A stretch of 64,000 bases of DNA from the NCBI RefSeq assembly GCF_005116465.1, contig NZ_SWBM01000003.1, positions 372,001-436,000 on the forward strand, given 5' to 3'. Below, piece after piece: positions 1-9,913 of the stretch. The stretch is from Robertmurraya kyonggiensis (GTDB lineage: Bacteria > Bacillota > Bacilli > Bacillales > Cytobacillaceae). Position 1 is the first letter of the stretch. Every line of letters begins with the position of its first letter. The position numbers were made by a program, and so were the translations under genes. The notes under the pieces are model-generated. The model saw only the letters and a list, made by a program, of their open reading frames with translations. It was not told the origin of the DNA and searched no databases.

Positions 1-111
1 TAATCTAATCAAAAATAGAGGATACTTTTTTAAAAGTATCACACTTGTCATCTTTGGATGATGGTGTATCGTTCAGGTTCTGTGTTCCAACTTATTTGAG
101 TTTCTTATTTG

Positions 112-567
112 TTAAAAGCAAGTAAACGACTGAATTTGTCGTAGACTTATACCGAAATAGACCCATCTAAATCCATTCCAACGCCACCCGGCAACAGAGT
201 TTCGACCTACAAAGATTGGATAAAACCAAAATTGCTGAGAGCCTCGTAGCCAAACGTAAGTAAACCTGAATAGACATCTTCTAATGCCACCCAGATCTAC
301 AGCAAAAGGTTCAAATTGTTGTGTTTGTGTAGGAACAAAAGATGGTGGTGGCGCTGTTGGTGGTCCTCCCGCTTGACCTTGGCTAGGTGGGCCAAACGGA
401 GGTTGGAATCCAGGTTGCCCTGGTGGAAACCCTATTGGAGGAAAAAATTGTCCAAATAGTCTTTCGTCAACTTCTGAGTTGTAAATGCTGTCCTCTTGGA
501 ATGGATTTGTTGACGAATAGGCATCCTGATTATAAGGAACTTGATAATACGGATGTAGTGGATACAT
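112..567 (-). CDS. Proline/glutamine-rich small protein with aromatic C-terminal domain
   Basis: About 151 residues. I place the start at the ATG at 567, because AGGAGTGAAT lies just upstream; the upstream in-frame ATG has no comparable site. The N-terminal half is low-complexity, rich in Pro, Gly, Gln and Phe. The C-terminal 60 residues are compact, with many Trp, Tyr, Phe and Arg and the stretch FWFYPIFVGRNSVAGWRW. There is no signal peptide or clear membrane segment. Proteins of this build occur in spore-forming Bacillus and are usually hypothetical; a spore-surface or coat role is only a guess. The gene stands alone and is divergent from asnB. Confidence 0.6.
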   Translation of the reverse strand: MYPLHPYYQVPYNQDAYSSTNPFQEDSIYNSEVDERLFGQFFPPIGFPPGQPGFQPPFGPPSQGQAGGPPTAPPPSFVPTQTQQFEPFAVDLGGIRRCLFRFTYVWLRGSQQFWFYPIFVGRNSVAGWRWNGFRWVYFGISLRQIQSFTCF

Positions 568-697
568 AAAATTCACTCCTAACTTTATTAAGTTCACGTC
601 ATATTATTCTTTGGGAATTAACCTAGTAACTTGTTCTCTCGGAAATGGGTCTTTACCTAAAATAACTATAGCAACTTGGATTTACCTCCCTTCAACA

Positions 698-727
698 AAA
701 GGCTCATTCTCCGTGAGCCTTTTTTAT
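698..727. terminator. Hairpin with T-run between the first gene and asnB
   Basis: A 9-bp stem (AAAGGCTCA / TGAGCCTTT) with a 7-nt loop is followed by TTTT on the + strand. No + strand gene precedes it in the window. It could therefore be an attenuator in the long asnB leader or a terminator left from a lost gene. No T-box core motif is visible in the 600-851 leader. Confidence 0.5.
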
Positions 728-851
728 GTTTATTATTTTTTAAAAATTCCATATAAAGGAACAAACTTTTTGTCGAAGACAGGGGTAGTAATTGATGAAA
801 GGTTATAAAAGGTTAAGAGTTTTATTTTGAAAATCTTAGGGGGAAATTTGA

Positions 852-2750
852 ATGTGTGGGTTTGTAGGAGTTTTAAGAAACAAATACGTTGAAAAGACCG
901 ATCTCAGAAAGTGGGACGAGGCATTAGCTTCCATACATCATAGAGGACCAGATGCAACCGGTGAATATAAAGATGACTGGGTCCAATTGGGCTTTAAAAG
1001 GTTGAGCATTATTGATATAGAGCAAGGTCAACAACCATTATCTTATGAAGGTAGGTACCATATTGTATTTAATGGGGAGATTTATAACTATGTTGAATTA
1101 AGGGAGTCCTTGATCAAGTATGGTTATAGCTTTCAAACCAATTCAGACACAGAAGTAATAGTAGCTCTGTATGCACATATGGGCCAAGCATGTGTCCAAG
1201 CATTAAGAGGGATGTTTGCATTTGCTATTTGGGATTCAGTAGAAGAAATTCTTTTCGCAGCCCGTGATCCTTTCGGGATAAAACCCTTTTATTACTGGGA
1301 ATCTGATGAGAGGTTTATTTTTTCGTCAGAACAGAAAAGTATTCGACACCTGACTGACGATCATGAGTTATCAAAAAAAAGTTTGCAACATTATTTGACC
1401 TATCAATATGTACCTGAACCTTTTTGTCTATCAACGAGTATTCTTAAGCTCAAACCGGGATATTTTTTACTAAAAGAAACAAATAAGAAAGCTGTGACAA
1501 AATGCTTCTATCATAAAATGTTTTCACCCAAGACGGATGATTTTTCTGTGGTTGTTCATAAAACAAGAAAAGTACTCGAAGATTCCGTAGAAAAGCATAT
1601 GCGGAGTGATGTTCCCGTCGGTGCTTTTTTGTCTAGTGGGATTGATTCTACCACGATGGTCGCACTAGCAAAAAATCATAATCCTTATTTGAAAACGTTT
1701 ACCGCCGGTTTTGAAATAGAGGGCTATAGCGAGATTGATATAGCAAAAGAATCTGCAGAAAAATTAGAGGTTGAAAACATTCATAAGGTTATCACTCCAG
1801 AGGAATTTATTAAAGAACTAAGAAATATTATTTGGCACATGGATGAGCCTGTCGCTGATCCAGCAGCAATTCCCCTATATTTCATCGCAAAAGAAGCCAG
1901 CACGCATGTCAAGGTCGTTCTATCAGGTGAGGGCGCTGACGAGTTGTTTGGAGGGTATAACATCTATCGTGAGCCTTTATCATTGAAAGGAATTAATGAT
2001 TTACCCAACTGGCTAAAAGCTTGGTTAAATAAGGGCTCAGAGATATTGCCCGATGGGATGAAAGGAAAAAGCTATTTATACAGAGGGACTACTCCTTTAG
2101 AAGCTCGATATATTGGTAATGCTTTTATTTTTTCAGAAAGCGAAAAGATGAGGATGCTTACAGATTACAGACCGAATCAAGCTTATACAGAGATTACGAG
2201 AAGCTTGTTTAGAGAAGCAATATCGTACGGCGAATCTAGTAAGATGCAGTATATCGATATGCACACTTGGCTTCCGGGGGACATTCTTGTTAAAGCAGAT
2301 CGAATGTCGATGGCCCATTCCTTAGAGCTTCGCGTTCCCTTTTTAGACAAAGAGGTTTTTGAGATTGCAAGCCGGATACCAGACCATATGAAAATAGCCA
2401 ATGGTACAACGAAGTTTATTTTAAGAGAAGCAGTGAAGGATCTAATACCAGACTTTATTTTACATCGAAAAAAACTTGGGTTTCCCGTTCCGATAAGGCA
2501 GTGGTTGAGAAATGAGCTGTATGATTGGGCAAAGGATACGATAAACAATAGCTCCACTCTAGGTACTATCTTTAATAAATCAGAAATAACTTCTTTACTA
2601 GAGGAACACGTCACGATGAAAAAAGATAATAGTAGAAAGCTATGGACCATCTTAACTTTTATGGTTTGGTATTCCATTTACGAAGAAGCAGAAATGCAAA
2701 ATGCGAAAGCTGAAGTTGTAATTCAACGAGAATATGCTTTTATTAATTAA
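852..2750 (+). CDS. asnB: Asparagine synthetase (glutamine-hydrolysing)
   Basis: Converts aspartate, glutamine and ATP to asparagine in the cytoplasm. The 632-residue protein begins MCGFVG, so Cys2 is free to be the glutaminase nucleophile after removal of Met1. The N-terminal Ntn domain covers about residues 1-200 (HRGPD, FNGEIYNY and SDTE motifs). The C-terminal synthetase domain has the PP-loop SSGIDSTTM near residue 260 and SGEGADELFGGY near 360. Length and sequence are close to B. subtilis AsnB (632 residues) rather than AsnO or AsnH. AGGGGG sits 8 nt before the ATG. The gene is monocistronic, with its own terminator at 2794. Confident in function, a little less in the paralogue name. 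Confidence 0.92.
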   Translation: MCGFVGVLRNKYVEKTDLRKWDEALASIHHRGPDATGEYKDDWVQLGFKRLSIIDIEQGQQPLSYEGRYHIVFNGEIYNYVELRESLIKYGYSFQTNSDTEVIVALYAHMGQACVQALRGMFAFAIWDSVEEILFAARDPFGIKPFYYWESDERFIFSSEQKSIRHLTDDHELSKKSLQHYLTYQYVPEPFCLSTSILKLKPGYFLLKETNKKAVTKCFYHKMFSPKTDDFSVVVHKTRKVLEDSVEKHMRSDVPVGAFLSSGIDSTTMVALAKNHNPYLKTFTAGFEIEGYSEIDIAKESAEKLEVENIHKVITPEEFIKELRNIIWHMDEPVADPAAIPLYFIAKEASTHVKVVLSGEGADELFGGYNIYREPLSLKGINDLPNWLKAWLNKGSEILPDGMKGKSYLYRGTTPLEARYIGNAFIFSESEKMRMLTDYRPNQAYTEITRSLFREAISYGESSKMQYIDMHTWLPGDILVKADRMSMAHSLELRVPFLDKEVFEIASRIPDHMKIANGTTKFILREAVKDLIPDFILHRKKLGFPVPIRQWLRNELYDWAKDTINNSSTLGTIFNKSEITSLLEEHVTMKKDNSRKLWTILTFMVWYSIYEEAEMQNAKAEVVIQREYAFIN

Positions 2751-2793
2751 GTGTTCTTAATTGGGCGAAAGGGCCAGTTATTTTATAAAGCGA

Positions 2794-2833
2794 AGCAGTG
2801 CAACTCTGTTTCAGAATTGCACTGCTGATTTTA
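2794..2833 (+). terminator. Rho-independent terminator of asnB, possibly shared with ileS
   Basis: Perfect 10-bp stem AGCAGTGCAA / TTGCACTGCT with a 13-nt loop, followed by GATTTTAAT. It lies between two convergent genes, so it may serve both. Confidence 0.8.
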
Positions 2834-2851
2834 ATCCAGCTACTCTAACTT

Positions 2852-5800
2852 TTATCCTATCCCAATAAAGATGTCTTCCTCCCCTAATGTGACCCGCTCC
2901 ACTCGGTCAGTCTTGGAAAAATAAAGTCCACTTAAGATGAGACTACGATCGATCAATAACTTGTGCTCTTCAAGTAATTGCTGCATTTCCTTTGAGCACA
3001 CTACAAAAAGCCCCACTCTCTTCTCCACTGGTAAATCCATTTTCTTACGCAGTTCTTGAACTTCTCTGATGAAATCACGTGCTACTCCTTCTCTTCTCAA
3101 ATCCTCACTGATATGGACGTCAACAATCGCAGTGAAATTACCATTAGAAGCTTCCGAAAAACCTTCTAGAACAGCCGTTTTTTGTACGAGTACATCTGCT
3201 CTTTCTAGCGTTACGACCTGTTCGTCTAAGTTCACTATCAAATACTCTTCTTTTAAAAATTGTTCGATTTCCTCTGCAGTTGCCTGACTTAAGGCTTGAT
3301 TCACCTCATTAACAACCTTCCCTAATTTCGGACCCGCCGTCTTAAAATTGAGCTTTAACTTAAACTCAATATACTCGTTAGAAGAATCTGCCCACCCCAC
3401 TGTTTTCATATTGAGTTCATCTCGAATAATATCCTCAAAAGATTTCAATGACAATTCATTAAAGTTCGAAACGACCACCATTTTTGAAAGAGGCTGTTTG
3501 GTCTTCACTTGATGCTTATTGCGGATACTTCTACCCAACTCAACGATTTCTAAAACAGCCTGCATTTGTTGTTCCAACAGTTGGTCAACGAACTCCTTCT
3601 GAACCTTTGGATACTCAGCTAAATGAACACTTTCCCCGGTCAAAGAATAATAGACTTCTTCTGAAATAAATGGAACAAACGGTGCCAGAAGCTTGGAAAT
3701 ATCGAGTAATACTGTACGCAATGTATGGAAGGCTGCCAGTTTATCAGGAGACATCCCTTGACTCCAGAATCGCTCCCTGTTTCTCCGGACATACCAATTG
3801 CTCACTTCCTCTACCAATTGACCAATCAATCGTGCAGCATTTGTCACCTGAAAGTTCTCCATTTCTTTTTTCACGAGAGCTGTCGTGGTCATTAATCTGG
3901 AAAGAACCCAACGATCCATCAGAGTGATTGTTCCCTTTTCATGAACATCAGGATTAAATGAATCAATGTCAGCATAGAGTTTGTAAAAATGATGCAGACT
4001 CGACAGCGTATCAACGAGTTTGGACTTTGCTTCCTGAGCATTTCGTTCCGAGAATCGCTTCGCATTCCAAGGAGCACTATCTTCAATGAGCGACCACCTC
4101 AAAGCATCCGCCCCAAACGTTTTTATTAGTTCTACTGGGTCTAAGGCATTCCCCTTACTTTTAGACATCTTTTGTCCGTGTTCATCAAGAACATGTCCCG
4201 TCGACAAAACAGTTTTATAAGGAGCCTTGCCAGTATAAAGAATTGAAACTGCCAACAATGAATAGAACCATCCTCGCGTTTGGTCAATCGCTTCGATGAT
4301 AACATCTGCAGGGAACTGTTGCTGAAAAAGTTTCTCATTTTCAAATGGGGTATGGTACTGAGCAAATGGCATCGAGCCACTATCAAACCAAACATCGATG
4401 ACTTCTGGCGTCCTTCGCATCTCACCCTTACAATTTGGACAAGCAAAAGTTATAGCATCTACATATGGTTTGTGAAGCTCCACATCTGTAACGGGTAGTT
4501 CTTTTACACTCTTTGGTGCAAATTCAGTTTCACAGGCCGAGCATACCCACACATTTAAAGGAGTTCCCCAATAGCGATTTCGACTGATATTCCAATCAAC
4601 TAACCCTTCTAAAAAATTCCCAAATCGGCCATTTTTAATATGGTCAGGATACCAATTTACGTTTTGATTTTCATTGATGAATGTTTCCTTTAATGCAGTC
4701 GTTTTGATAAACCAACTTTCGGTCGCATAGTACAGTAATGGCGTATCACAACGCCAACAATGTGGATAAGAGTGTTCATACTTTTCTTTGTGGAAAAGTA
4801 ACCCTTTGTCATGCAACAGCTTCACTATATCCACATCACACTCTTTTACAAACGTCCCAGCCAATGGTTCAACTACATCCATATATTTGCCACGTTCATC
4901 AACTACATTGATAAAAGATAACCCATTTTCTTGAACAATTCGATAATCATCTTCTCCGTAAGCCGGGGCAATATGAACAATTCCCGTCCCACTTTCATCT
5001 GTGACAAAATCACCTTCAATTATCCGATAACCATTTTTCACTTCAACAAAATCAAATGGTGCCTGATAAGTAAGGCCGATCAGCTCTTTTCCTTTCATCC
5101 TTTGGACGATGGTATAAGGTGATTGGATAACCTCTTCTACCCTAGTAGCTGAAACAATGTACACTTCCCCTCCCTTCTTTACTTTCACATACTCAAGCTC
5201 ACCATTTACAGCTAATGCAACATTGGCAGGAAGCGTCCAAGGCGTCGTAGTCCAACCAAGTACATATTCATTTTCAGCAATTTTGAATTTCACCGTTGCA
5301 CTCAAATCTTTGACAGTTTTGTATCCTTGCGCAACTTCATGAGAACTTAAAGAGGTTTGGCAACTCGGACAGTAAGGTGAGACACGATGCCCTTTGTACA
5401 GCAACCCCTTTTCATGAATCGTACCAAGGATATTCCATACCGATTCAATGTAGTCACTGTCCATCGTCATGTACGGATCATCCATATCGACCCAGTATCC
5501 CAATTCCCGCGTAAATTCGCGCCACTGCTTCTCGTATGAAAAGACACTTTCTTTACATTTTTGAATAAAAGCTTCAACTCCATACGCTTCTATCTCTTGC
5601 TTACCTGAAATCCCTAGCGCTTTTTCAACTCCTAATTCGACTGGCAATCCATGTGTATCCCAACCAGCTTTTCTAACGACATGTTTTCCATTCATTGTGT
5701 GGTATCTGGCAACAATGTCTTTAAGCGTCCTACCTAATGCATGGCCGACATGGGGAAGGCCATTTGCTGTTGGTGGACCTTCATAAAAAACAAATGATTC

Positions 5801-5911
5801 TTCATTTTTTCGATTTTCCATCGACTTTTGAAAAATATCGTTCTGCTCCCAGTAGTCCAAAATCCTATTTTCACGCTCTACTCTACTTTCCTTCTGATTG
5901 CTAAAATCCAT
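2852..5911 (-). CDS. ileS: Isoleucyl-tRNA synthetase, long type-2-like form
   Basis: Charges tRNA-Ile. From the ATG at 5911, which follows AAGGAGG, the protein has 1019 residues. The longer open frame runs back into the T-box leader and is not real. Class I signatures are HVGH at residues 54-57 and KMSKSKGN in the second half. The editing domain motif [18 protein letters not shown] is present, as are zinc-type CxxC pairs. About 1020 residues with this N-terminus fits the eukaryote-like IleRS2 group; the housekeeping IleS1 of B. subtilis is about 920 residues. IleRS2 enzymes are known for low mupirocin sensitivity, and the HxGH order here is the canonical one. Controlled by the T-box directly upstream. 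Confidence 0.93.
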   Translation of the reverse strand: MDFSNQKESRVERENRILDYWEQNDIFQKSMENRKNEESFVFYEGPPTANGLPHVGHALGRTLKDIVARYHTMNGKHVVRKAGWDTHGLPVELGVEKALGISGKQEIEAYGVEAFIQKCKESVFSYEKQWREFTRELGYWVDMDDPYMTMDSDYIESVWNILGTIHEKGLLYKGHRVSPYCPSCQTSLSSHEVAQGYKTVKDLSATVKFKIAENEYVLGWTTTPWTLPANVALAVNGELEYVKVKKGGEVYIVSATRVEEVIQSPYTIVQRMKGKELIGLTYQAPFDFVEVKNGYRIIEGDFVTDESGTGIVHIAPAYGEDDYRIVQENGLSFINVVDERGKYMDVVEPLAGTFVKECDVDIVKLLHDKGLLFHKEKYEHSYPHCWRCDTPLLYYATESWFIKTTALKETFINENQNVNWYPDHIKNGRFGNFLEGLVDWNISRNRYWGTPLNVWVCSACETEFAPKSVKELPVTDVELHKPYVDAITFACPNCKGEMRRTPEVIDVWFDSGSMPFAQYHTPFENEKLFQQQFPADVIIEAIDQTRGWFYSLLAVSILYTGKAPYKTVLSTGHVLDEHGQKMSKSKGNALDPVELIKTFGADALRWSLIEDSAPWNAKRFSERNAQEAKSKLVDTLSSLHHFYKLYADIDSFNPDVHEKGTITLMDRWVLSRLMTTTALVKKEMENFQVTNAARLIGQLVEEVSNWYVRRNRERFWSQGMSPDKLAAFHTLRTVLLDISKLLAPFVPFISEEVYYSLTGESVHLAEYPKVQKEFVDQLLEQQMQAVLEIVELGRSIRNKHQVKTKQPLSKMVVVSNFNELSLKSFEDIIRDELNMKTVGWADSSNEYIEFKLKLNFKTAGPKLGKVVNEVNQALSQATAEEIEQFLKEEYLIVNLDEQVVTLERADVLVQKTAVLEGFSEASNGNFTAIVDVHISEDLRREGVARDFIREVQELRKKMDLPVEKRVGLFVVCSKEMQQLLEEHKLLIDRSLILSGLYFSKTDRVERVTLGEEDIFIGIG

Positions 5912-5941
5912 GATAAAACCTCCTTCTTTTTCAAATAAAAT

Positions 5942-6215
5942 AAAATAAAAAACACCCGTCCCTATAAAAGGGACGAGTGAAATACCCGCGTTACCACCCA
6001 AATTCTGTTGCCAACCGCAACAGCACTTTGTCAACGTACTATCATACGCGTTCCTTTTAACGGCGGACTCCCGTCAAGACTTACTCAAACTTCAGCCTTG
6101 CATCTCAGAGATGATTTTTCCGATAAGGCTTTCCTCACTGGCTCCCACCATACCCAGCTCGCTTTGGAGTCTTTCCTCACGTACTTGTTCTCTTCACAGA
6201 TTTTTTAGAATGGAA
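5942..6215 (-). promoter_or_regulatory. T-box riboswitch leader of ileS (isoleucine specifier)
   Basis: On the minus strand the conserved antiterminator core GGGTGGTAACGCGGG lies at about 6000-5985. It is followed by the terminator stem CACTCGTCCC / GGGACGGGTG and TTTTTT (5979-5946). Upstream are typical Stem I pieces, AAGCGAGCTGGG and GGTGGGAGCC. The likely specifier is an AUC (Ile) triplet in the segment AAAAATCATCTCTGAG near 6118-6104. Uncharged tRNA-Ile should favour read-through into ileS. Confidence 0.92.
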
Positions 6216-6270
6216 TGTTGCAATCATAGTAACACCTTTTTATCACAAATACAATATTTTTCCAAAATGC

Positions 6271-6296
6271 AAAAAAGGGACAAGGTACCTGTCCCT
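6271..6296 (-). terminator. Terminator of the phosphonate operon
   Basis: On the minus strand AGGGACA / TGTCCCT encloses GGTACCT and is followed by TTTTT. It sits 8 nt beyond the last phnE gene. Confidence 0.85.
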
Positions 6297-6303
6297 CTGT
6301 CCC

Positions 6304-7164
6304 TTATCCATTCACCCGAAGCTTCTTCTTAAACTTCGTTGCAAAAACCTCTAATAGAATAGCAATTGCTAAAATGAAGTACGTAATCGTACCGATTTCT
6401 CTAATATCCAAGTAGAAGTTACTTGCCATGAACATGTCGAAACCGATTCCACCTGCGCCTGCTGCAGCTCCCATCGCAACCGCAACCGCGAAGTTAATTT
6501 CAAAGCGCAGGAACGTCCATGAAATCATGTACGTAAGCGAGGATGGAATCACCGCTTGAAAAATGATTTGCCAAAAGCTTGCTCCACTTGATTGAAGAGC
6601 TTCGATCACTCCGTTGTCCAGTTCCTCAAAAGACTCAGAATAAGCCTTCACTAAATAACTGACCGAATGGAACGTCATCCCGATGACTGCTGCCACACTA
6701 CCAAGACCTGCTGCCACTGCAAAAATAAGAACCCACAAAACAGTTGGAACGGCGCGAATAAAAGCAACAATTCCCTTAATCCCTGCTGATACTCGCTTAG
6801 AAGTTAAGTTTTCGGCTGCTAATAAGCCTAGGAATACGGCAATAACAGCCCCAAATATCGTCGTTAAGAACGCAAGGCCAAGCGTAATCAAGACCTGATA
6901 GAGTGCATGAGTGAAAGTGAAGTGATTAAAATGCGCTTCAAAAAACATTGCTTTTATATTGGCAAAAGTCGCAAGCATTGCTTCACCAAAATCAATTTCC
7001 TTATAATCAAAGCTAAAAAAGGCATATACCGTTAAAAACGCTAGTGCAAGAAGAGTGATTCGAATGGCAATCGTTGATTTTGTCAGGAGCTTAATTTTGA
7101 TCGGCTTAGATGACTGTTCTTTCAGCATCTGCTCTCCAGACACGACTTGTTCATTAACATCCAT
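6304..7164 (-). CDS. phnE: Phosphonate ABC transporter permease (second PhnE)
   Basis: Membrane subunit of a phosphonate or phosphate-ester importer, 286 residues, with about six hydrophobic segments. The permease coupling loop is visible as EALQSSGASFWQIIFQAVIP near residue 190. An N-terminal extension of about 30 polar residues precedes the first helix. The ATG overlaps the stop of the upstream permease by one base, so translation is probably coupled. Two non-identical PhnE proteins imply a heterodimeric channel working with PhnC and PhnD. It is the last gene of the operon, before the terminator at 6271. The ligand could be phosphonate, phosphite or an ester; the C-P lyase neighbours favour phosphonate. 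Confidence 0.9.
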   Translation of the reverse strand: MDVNEQVVSGEQMLKEQSSKPIKIKLLTKSTIAIRITLLALAFLTVYAFFSFDYKEIDFGEAMLATFANIKAMFFEAHFNHFTFTHALYQVLITLGLAFLTTIFGAVIAVFLGLLAAENLTSKRVSAGIKGIVAFIRAVPTVLWVLIFAVAAGLGSVAAVIGMTFHSVSYLVKAYSESFEELDNGVIEALQSSGASFWQIIFQAVIPSSLTYMISWTFLRFEINFAVAVAMGAAAGAGGIGFDMFMASNFYLDIREIGTITYFILAIAILLEVFATKFKKKLRVNG

Positions 7165-7949
7165 TATAGAATCACCCTCCTTACATAATTTGATATCGAT
7201 TCAATCAAGAGAATCGAAACGATGATGGTTACAACCACAAGTGACGCGATATCGTAATTTAAGCTTTTATAATACAGGTTAAAAGTAAAGCCAATCCCTG
7301 AACCTGTCAGCAAACCAATGAGTGTCGCACTACGAATATTCGTTTCAATCATAAAGAGAACCCAACTAAGCATTTGCGGCACACTAGACGGAATCACTGA
7401 TTGAAAGATGATCGAAGCATAATTAGCACCCGTCGCTCTTAATGCTTCAACCGAGCCTCCACTGACTTCATCGATGGTTTCCACAAAAGCTCTTGTTAGA
7501 AATCCAAAGGAACCGAAGAACAAGGCAAAATATCCGGTTAATGAGCTTTGTCCAAAGGAGAAGAGTAGAATCAAAGCCCATGCTGCAACATCAATGTTTC
7601 GAAAAAGAGTCGCGATCACACGGCTGATACTTCCGAAAAAGGCATTCACTCTCGTCGTATTCGAACCCATAATGGCAAAAAACAATGCAAACACCGCACC
7701 GATGGATGTAGCTGCAATCGAAACGAGCAATGTTTCAATAAGGCTACTCAAAATATCTGGAAACTTCACCAAAGACTCTTGTGTCGGATAAAAATTCCCT
7801 AATGCCCATGTAACCGCACGTGGAAGTGATTCAAATCCTTTTACAATATCGTACTCTGTGATGACAATGGCACCGACCGTAATTGCCACTAAAATCCCAA
7901 AGAACCCGAGCGAATTTTTTCTTTTTCGAGCAAAGAAATCAGCTTGCAT
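7164..7949 (-). CDS. phnE: Phosphonate ABC transporter permease (first PhnE)
   Basis: 261 residues with about six membrane segments and the coupling-loop motif EALRATGANYASIIFQSVIP near residue 160. It belongs to the PhnE family and is clearly homologous to the next gene, but not a recent copy of it. Its start lies 11 bases inside the end of phnC, typical of translational coupling. Together with the second PhnE it should form the inner-membrane pore for the solute delivered by PhnD. Confidence 0.9.
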   Translation of the reverse strand: MQADFFARKRKNSLGFFGILVAITVGAIVITEYDIVKGFESLPRAVTWALGNFYPTQESLVKFPDILSSLIETLLVSIAATSIGAVFALFFAIMGSNTTRVNAFFGSISRVIATLFRNIDVAAWALILLFSFGQSSLTGYFALFFGSFGFLTRAFVETIDEVSGGSVEALRATGANYASIIFQSVIPSSVPQMLSWVLFMIETNIRSATLIGLLTGSGIGFTFNLYYKSLNYDIASLVVVTIIVSILLIESISNYVRRVIL

Positions 7950-8724
7950 GGATGCCTCCTATGTCAAAGATGAGATCCTCAGCTTCCGAACCATAAATAC
8001 GCTGAATATCATCTTTTGTAATGTCTTTCGGAGTACCATTAAATACGACTTGACCATGGTTAATCCCGATCACTCGATCCGAATACTTGAGCGCCACATC
8101 TACTTGGTGCAGGTTCACTAAAACGGTAATGCCCATCGTCGTAGAAATATTACGAAGATGATCCATAATGACCTTAGCTGAGTTCGGATCGAGTGAAGCA
8201 ATTGGTTCATCGCAAAGCATCATCCGCGGATTCTGGATTAAGGCACGCGCGATTCCAACGCGCTGCTTTTGACCGCCACTTAATTGATCCGCCCGCTTGT
8301 AAATATGCTCATCTAATCCAAGGGTCGATAGAATTTTAACCGCCTGCTCTTTTTCCTCCTGACTGTAGAGACCAAGAGCACCGGCAATCGTAGATTTCTT
8401 TCCGAGATTTCCATGAAGGGTATTTTCAATCACGCTCAAACGATTGACTAAATTATAATGCTGAAAAATCATCCCGATTTTCGTACGGACCATTTTAAGT
8501 TCTTTCTTCTTCAAATTCATCACGTTCATGTTATCAAAGATGATTTCTCCGTTTGATGCATCAATCATTCGATTGATACAGCGAAGGAGAGTTGATTTCC
8601 CCGCTCCAGATGGACCGATGATTGATACAAACTCTCCCTCGCTGACGGAGAAGTTAACATCTGATAACGCCTTAGTCTCATTTCCAAATTGCTTGGACAC
8701 ATGATTGACTTCTAAAAGGGTCAT
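7939..8724 (-). CDS. phnC: Phosphonate ABC transporter ATP-binding protein
   Basis: Cytoplasmic ATPase that powers phosphonate import, 261 residues. Walker A is GPSGAGKST near residue 38, the signature is LSGGQKQRVGIARAL, and Walker B is MMLCDEPIASLD, followed by the H-loop VNLHQVD. These are the standard PhnC motifs. It starts 24 nt after phnD and overlaps the first phnE by 11 bases. Length is normal for the family. Confidence 0.93.
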   Translation of the reverse strand: MTLLEVNHVSKQFGNETKALSDVNFSVSEGEFVSIIGPSGAGKSTLLRCINRMIDASNGEIIFDNMNVMNLKKKELKMVRTKIGMIFQHYNLVNRLSVIENTLHGNLGKKSTIAGALGLYSQEEKEQAVKILSTLGLDEHIYKRADQLSGGQKQRVGIARALIQNPRMMLCDEPIASLDPNSAKVIMDHLRNISTTMGITVLVNLHQVDVALKYSDRVIGINHGQVVFNGTPKDITKDDIQRIYGSEAEDLIFDIGGIHAS

Positions 8725-8748
8725 TGGTTAACTCTCCTTATATCTATA

Positions 8749-9792
8749 TTATTTTGAAAGCTCACGAATCGGATCGAACCACTTATCTTCAACTTCCACT
8801 AAGCGCTCGTCCGCTGTCTTCTTAAATAATCCTGAGAACTCAGAATCCTCTGGTACGAACACTTTTTCATTGTTCGTAATCTCATCTGAAGTCATGATTT
8901 CTTTAAGTTGTGCTTGAAGCTCTTCACTGATATTTTCTGTGTTGATAACAAATGGTGCATTCAATACTGGTGTAACAGAGATAAGTTGGAACTCTTTTCC
9001 TACTACTGTATTGAACGGTTCAGCAGCATCCGCCTTTACTTTATAAACCGCACCTGGTCTGTTCACATCACCTTCAGCTAGCTCTACATAGTTGTTGACA
9101 CAAGTATCACAGAATGCTGCTACATCCGCTTTTCCTGATAAAAGGTTCACTGCAGAACCTTGGTGAGAACCACCGTATAGAACTTCACTAAAGAATTTAT
9201 CGTCTCCACCTTCAAGTAAATCTTCAGCAGTTAAATCTTTGAAATCATCTTTTTGGCTGAAGTATTCCACAATTCCGGTTGAAGGAACTTTAAAGCCTGA
9301 AGTTGAGCTATTAGATACAAATGAGAATTTCTTTCCTTGAATATTATCAATCGCAAACGCTTCGCCATCTTTATATTCATCAATATTTCCTTTTTCAACC
9401 GCTAACCAGCTATAGTAAACGGCATCTTCTAATGTACCTGATGCACCTGTTGGAACGACTAAAGGTTCAACCTTGTCATTTTTGTTTTTTGCTTCGATAT
9501 AACCTTGTGCTCCTAGGAATGCCATGTCAGCATTTCCATTAGCAACAGCTTCAATTGCCACAATATAGTCAGTAGTTGTTTGATGCTCTACTTTTTTACC
9601 TGTTTTCTCTTCGATCACTTTACCAATAGCATCACGTGCTTCAGTTAAATCGGCACCAGATTCATTCGGAAGCCATGCAATTGTAATCGTGTCTTTGTCT
9701 TCTCCTGAGCCTTCCTCAGAACTTGCCGATGATGAACAACCTGCAACAAAAAGTATTACTAGTGATAGCAAAAATAAGAAAGATTTCTTCAT
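8749..9792 (-). CDS. phnD: Phosphonate-binding lipoprotein
   Basis: 347 residues. The N-terminus is a lipoprotein signal, a charged MKKS followed by a hydrophobic run and lipobox VAGC with Cys at about 19. A Ser/Glu/Asp-rich linker leads into a PhnD/SsuA/TauA-like periplasmic-binding fold (ITIAWLPNESG start, and GADLT and GSHQGS segments typical of phosphonate binders). It is anchored outside the membrane and hands substrate to PhnE. Binding proteins are often the most abundant subunit. This fits its position behind a possible internal promoter in the 121-bp gap before it. Confidence 0.92.
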   Translation of the reverse strand: MKKSFLFLLSLVILFVAGCSSSASSEEGSGEDKDTITIAWLPNESGADLTEARDAIGKVIEEKTGKKVEHQTTTDYIVAIEAVANGNADMAFLGAQGYIEAKNKNDKVEPLVVPTGASGTLEDAVYYSWLAVEKGNIDEYKDGEAFAIDNIQGKKFSFVSNSSTSGFKVPSTGIVEYFSQKDDFKDLTAEDLLEGGDDKFFSEVLYGGSHQGSAVNLLSGKADVAAFCDTCVNNYVELAEGDVNRPGAVYKVKADAAEPFNTVVGKEFQLISVTPVLNAPFVINTENISEELQAQLKEIMTSDEITNNEKVFVPEDSEFSGLFKKTADERLVEVEDKWFDPIRELSK

Positions 9793-9831
9793 TATGAATC
9801 TCCTCGCCTTTTAGTTTTTTTACCCTCATTA

Positions 9832-9873
9832 CTATATCTACTAATTGTCAATCTACTATTAAGGCAATATTAT
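9832..9873 (-). promoter_or_regulatory. Candidate PhoP (Pho-box) repeats before phnD
   Basis: On the minus strand four hexamers follow each other at exactly 11-bp steps: ATAATA, TTAATA, TTGACA, TAGATA. The last overlaps a TATAGT -10-like sequence. The B. subtilis Pho box is TT(A/T/C)ACA-type hexamers spaced this way. This suggests a phosphate-starvation promoter for phnDCEE. Only TTGACA fits the consensus well, so this is an inference. Confidence 0.45.
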
Positions 9874-9913
9874 GAATTATTAAGTTTTATTAACTCCTGG
9901 TAAAAATGGAAGA

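Noticed and set aside
600-851. T-box leader for asnB
   Set aside because: No GGGTGG-type antiterminator core or Stem I motif is present; only a simple hairpin at 698-727.
2183-2677. 164-codon minus-strand open frame within asnB
   Set aside because: Lies entirely opposite the conserved synthetase domain and lacks initiation signals.
5912-6034. N-terminal extension of IleRS
   Set aside because: The extra 41 codons run through the T-box terminator and the SD; the start at 5911 has AAGGAGG and matches the family.
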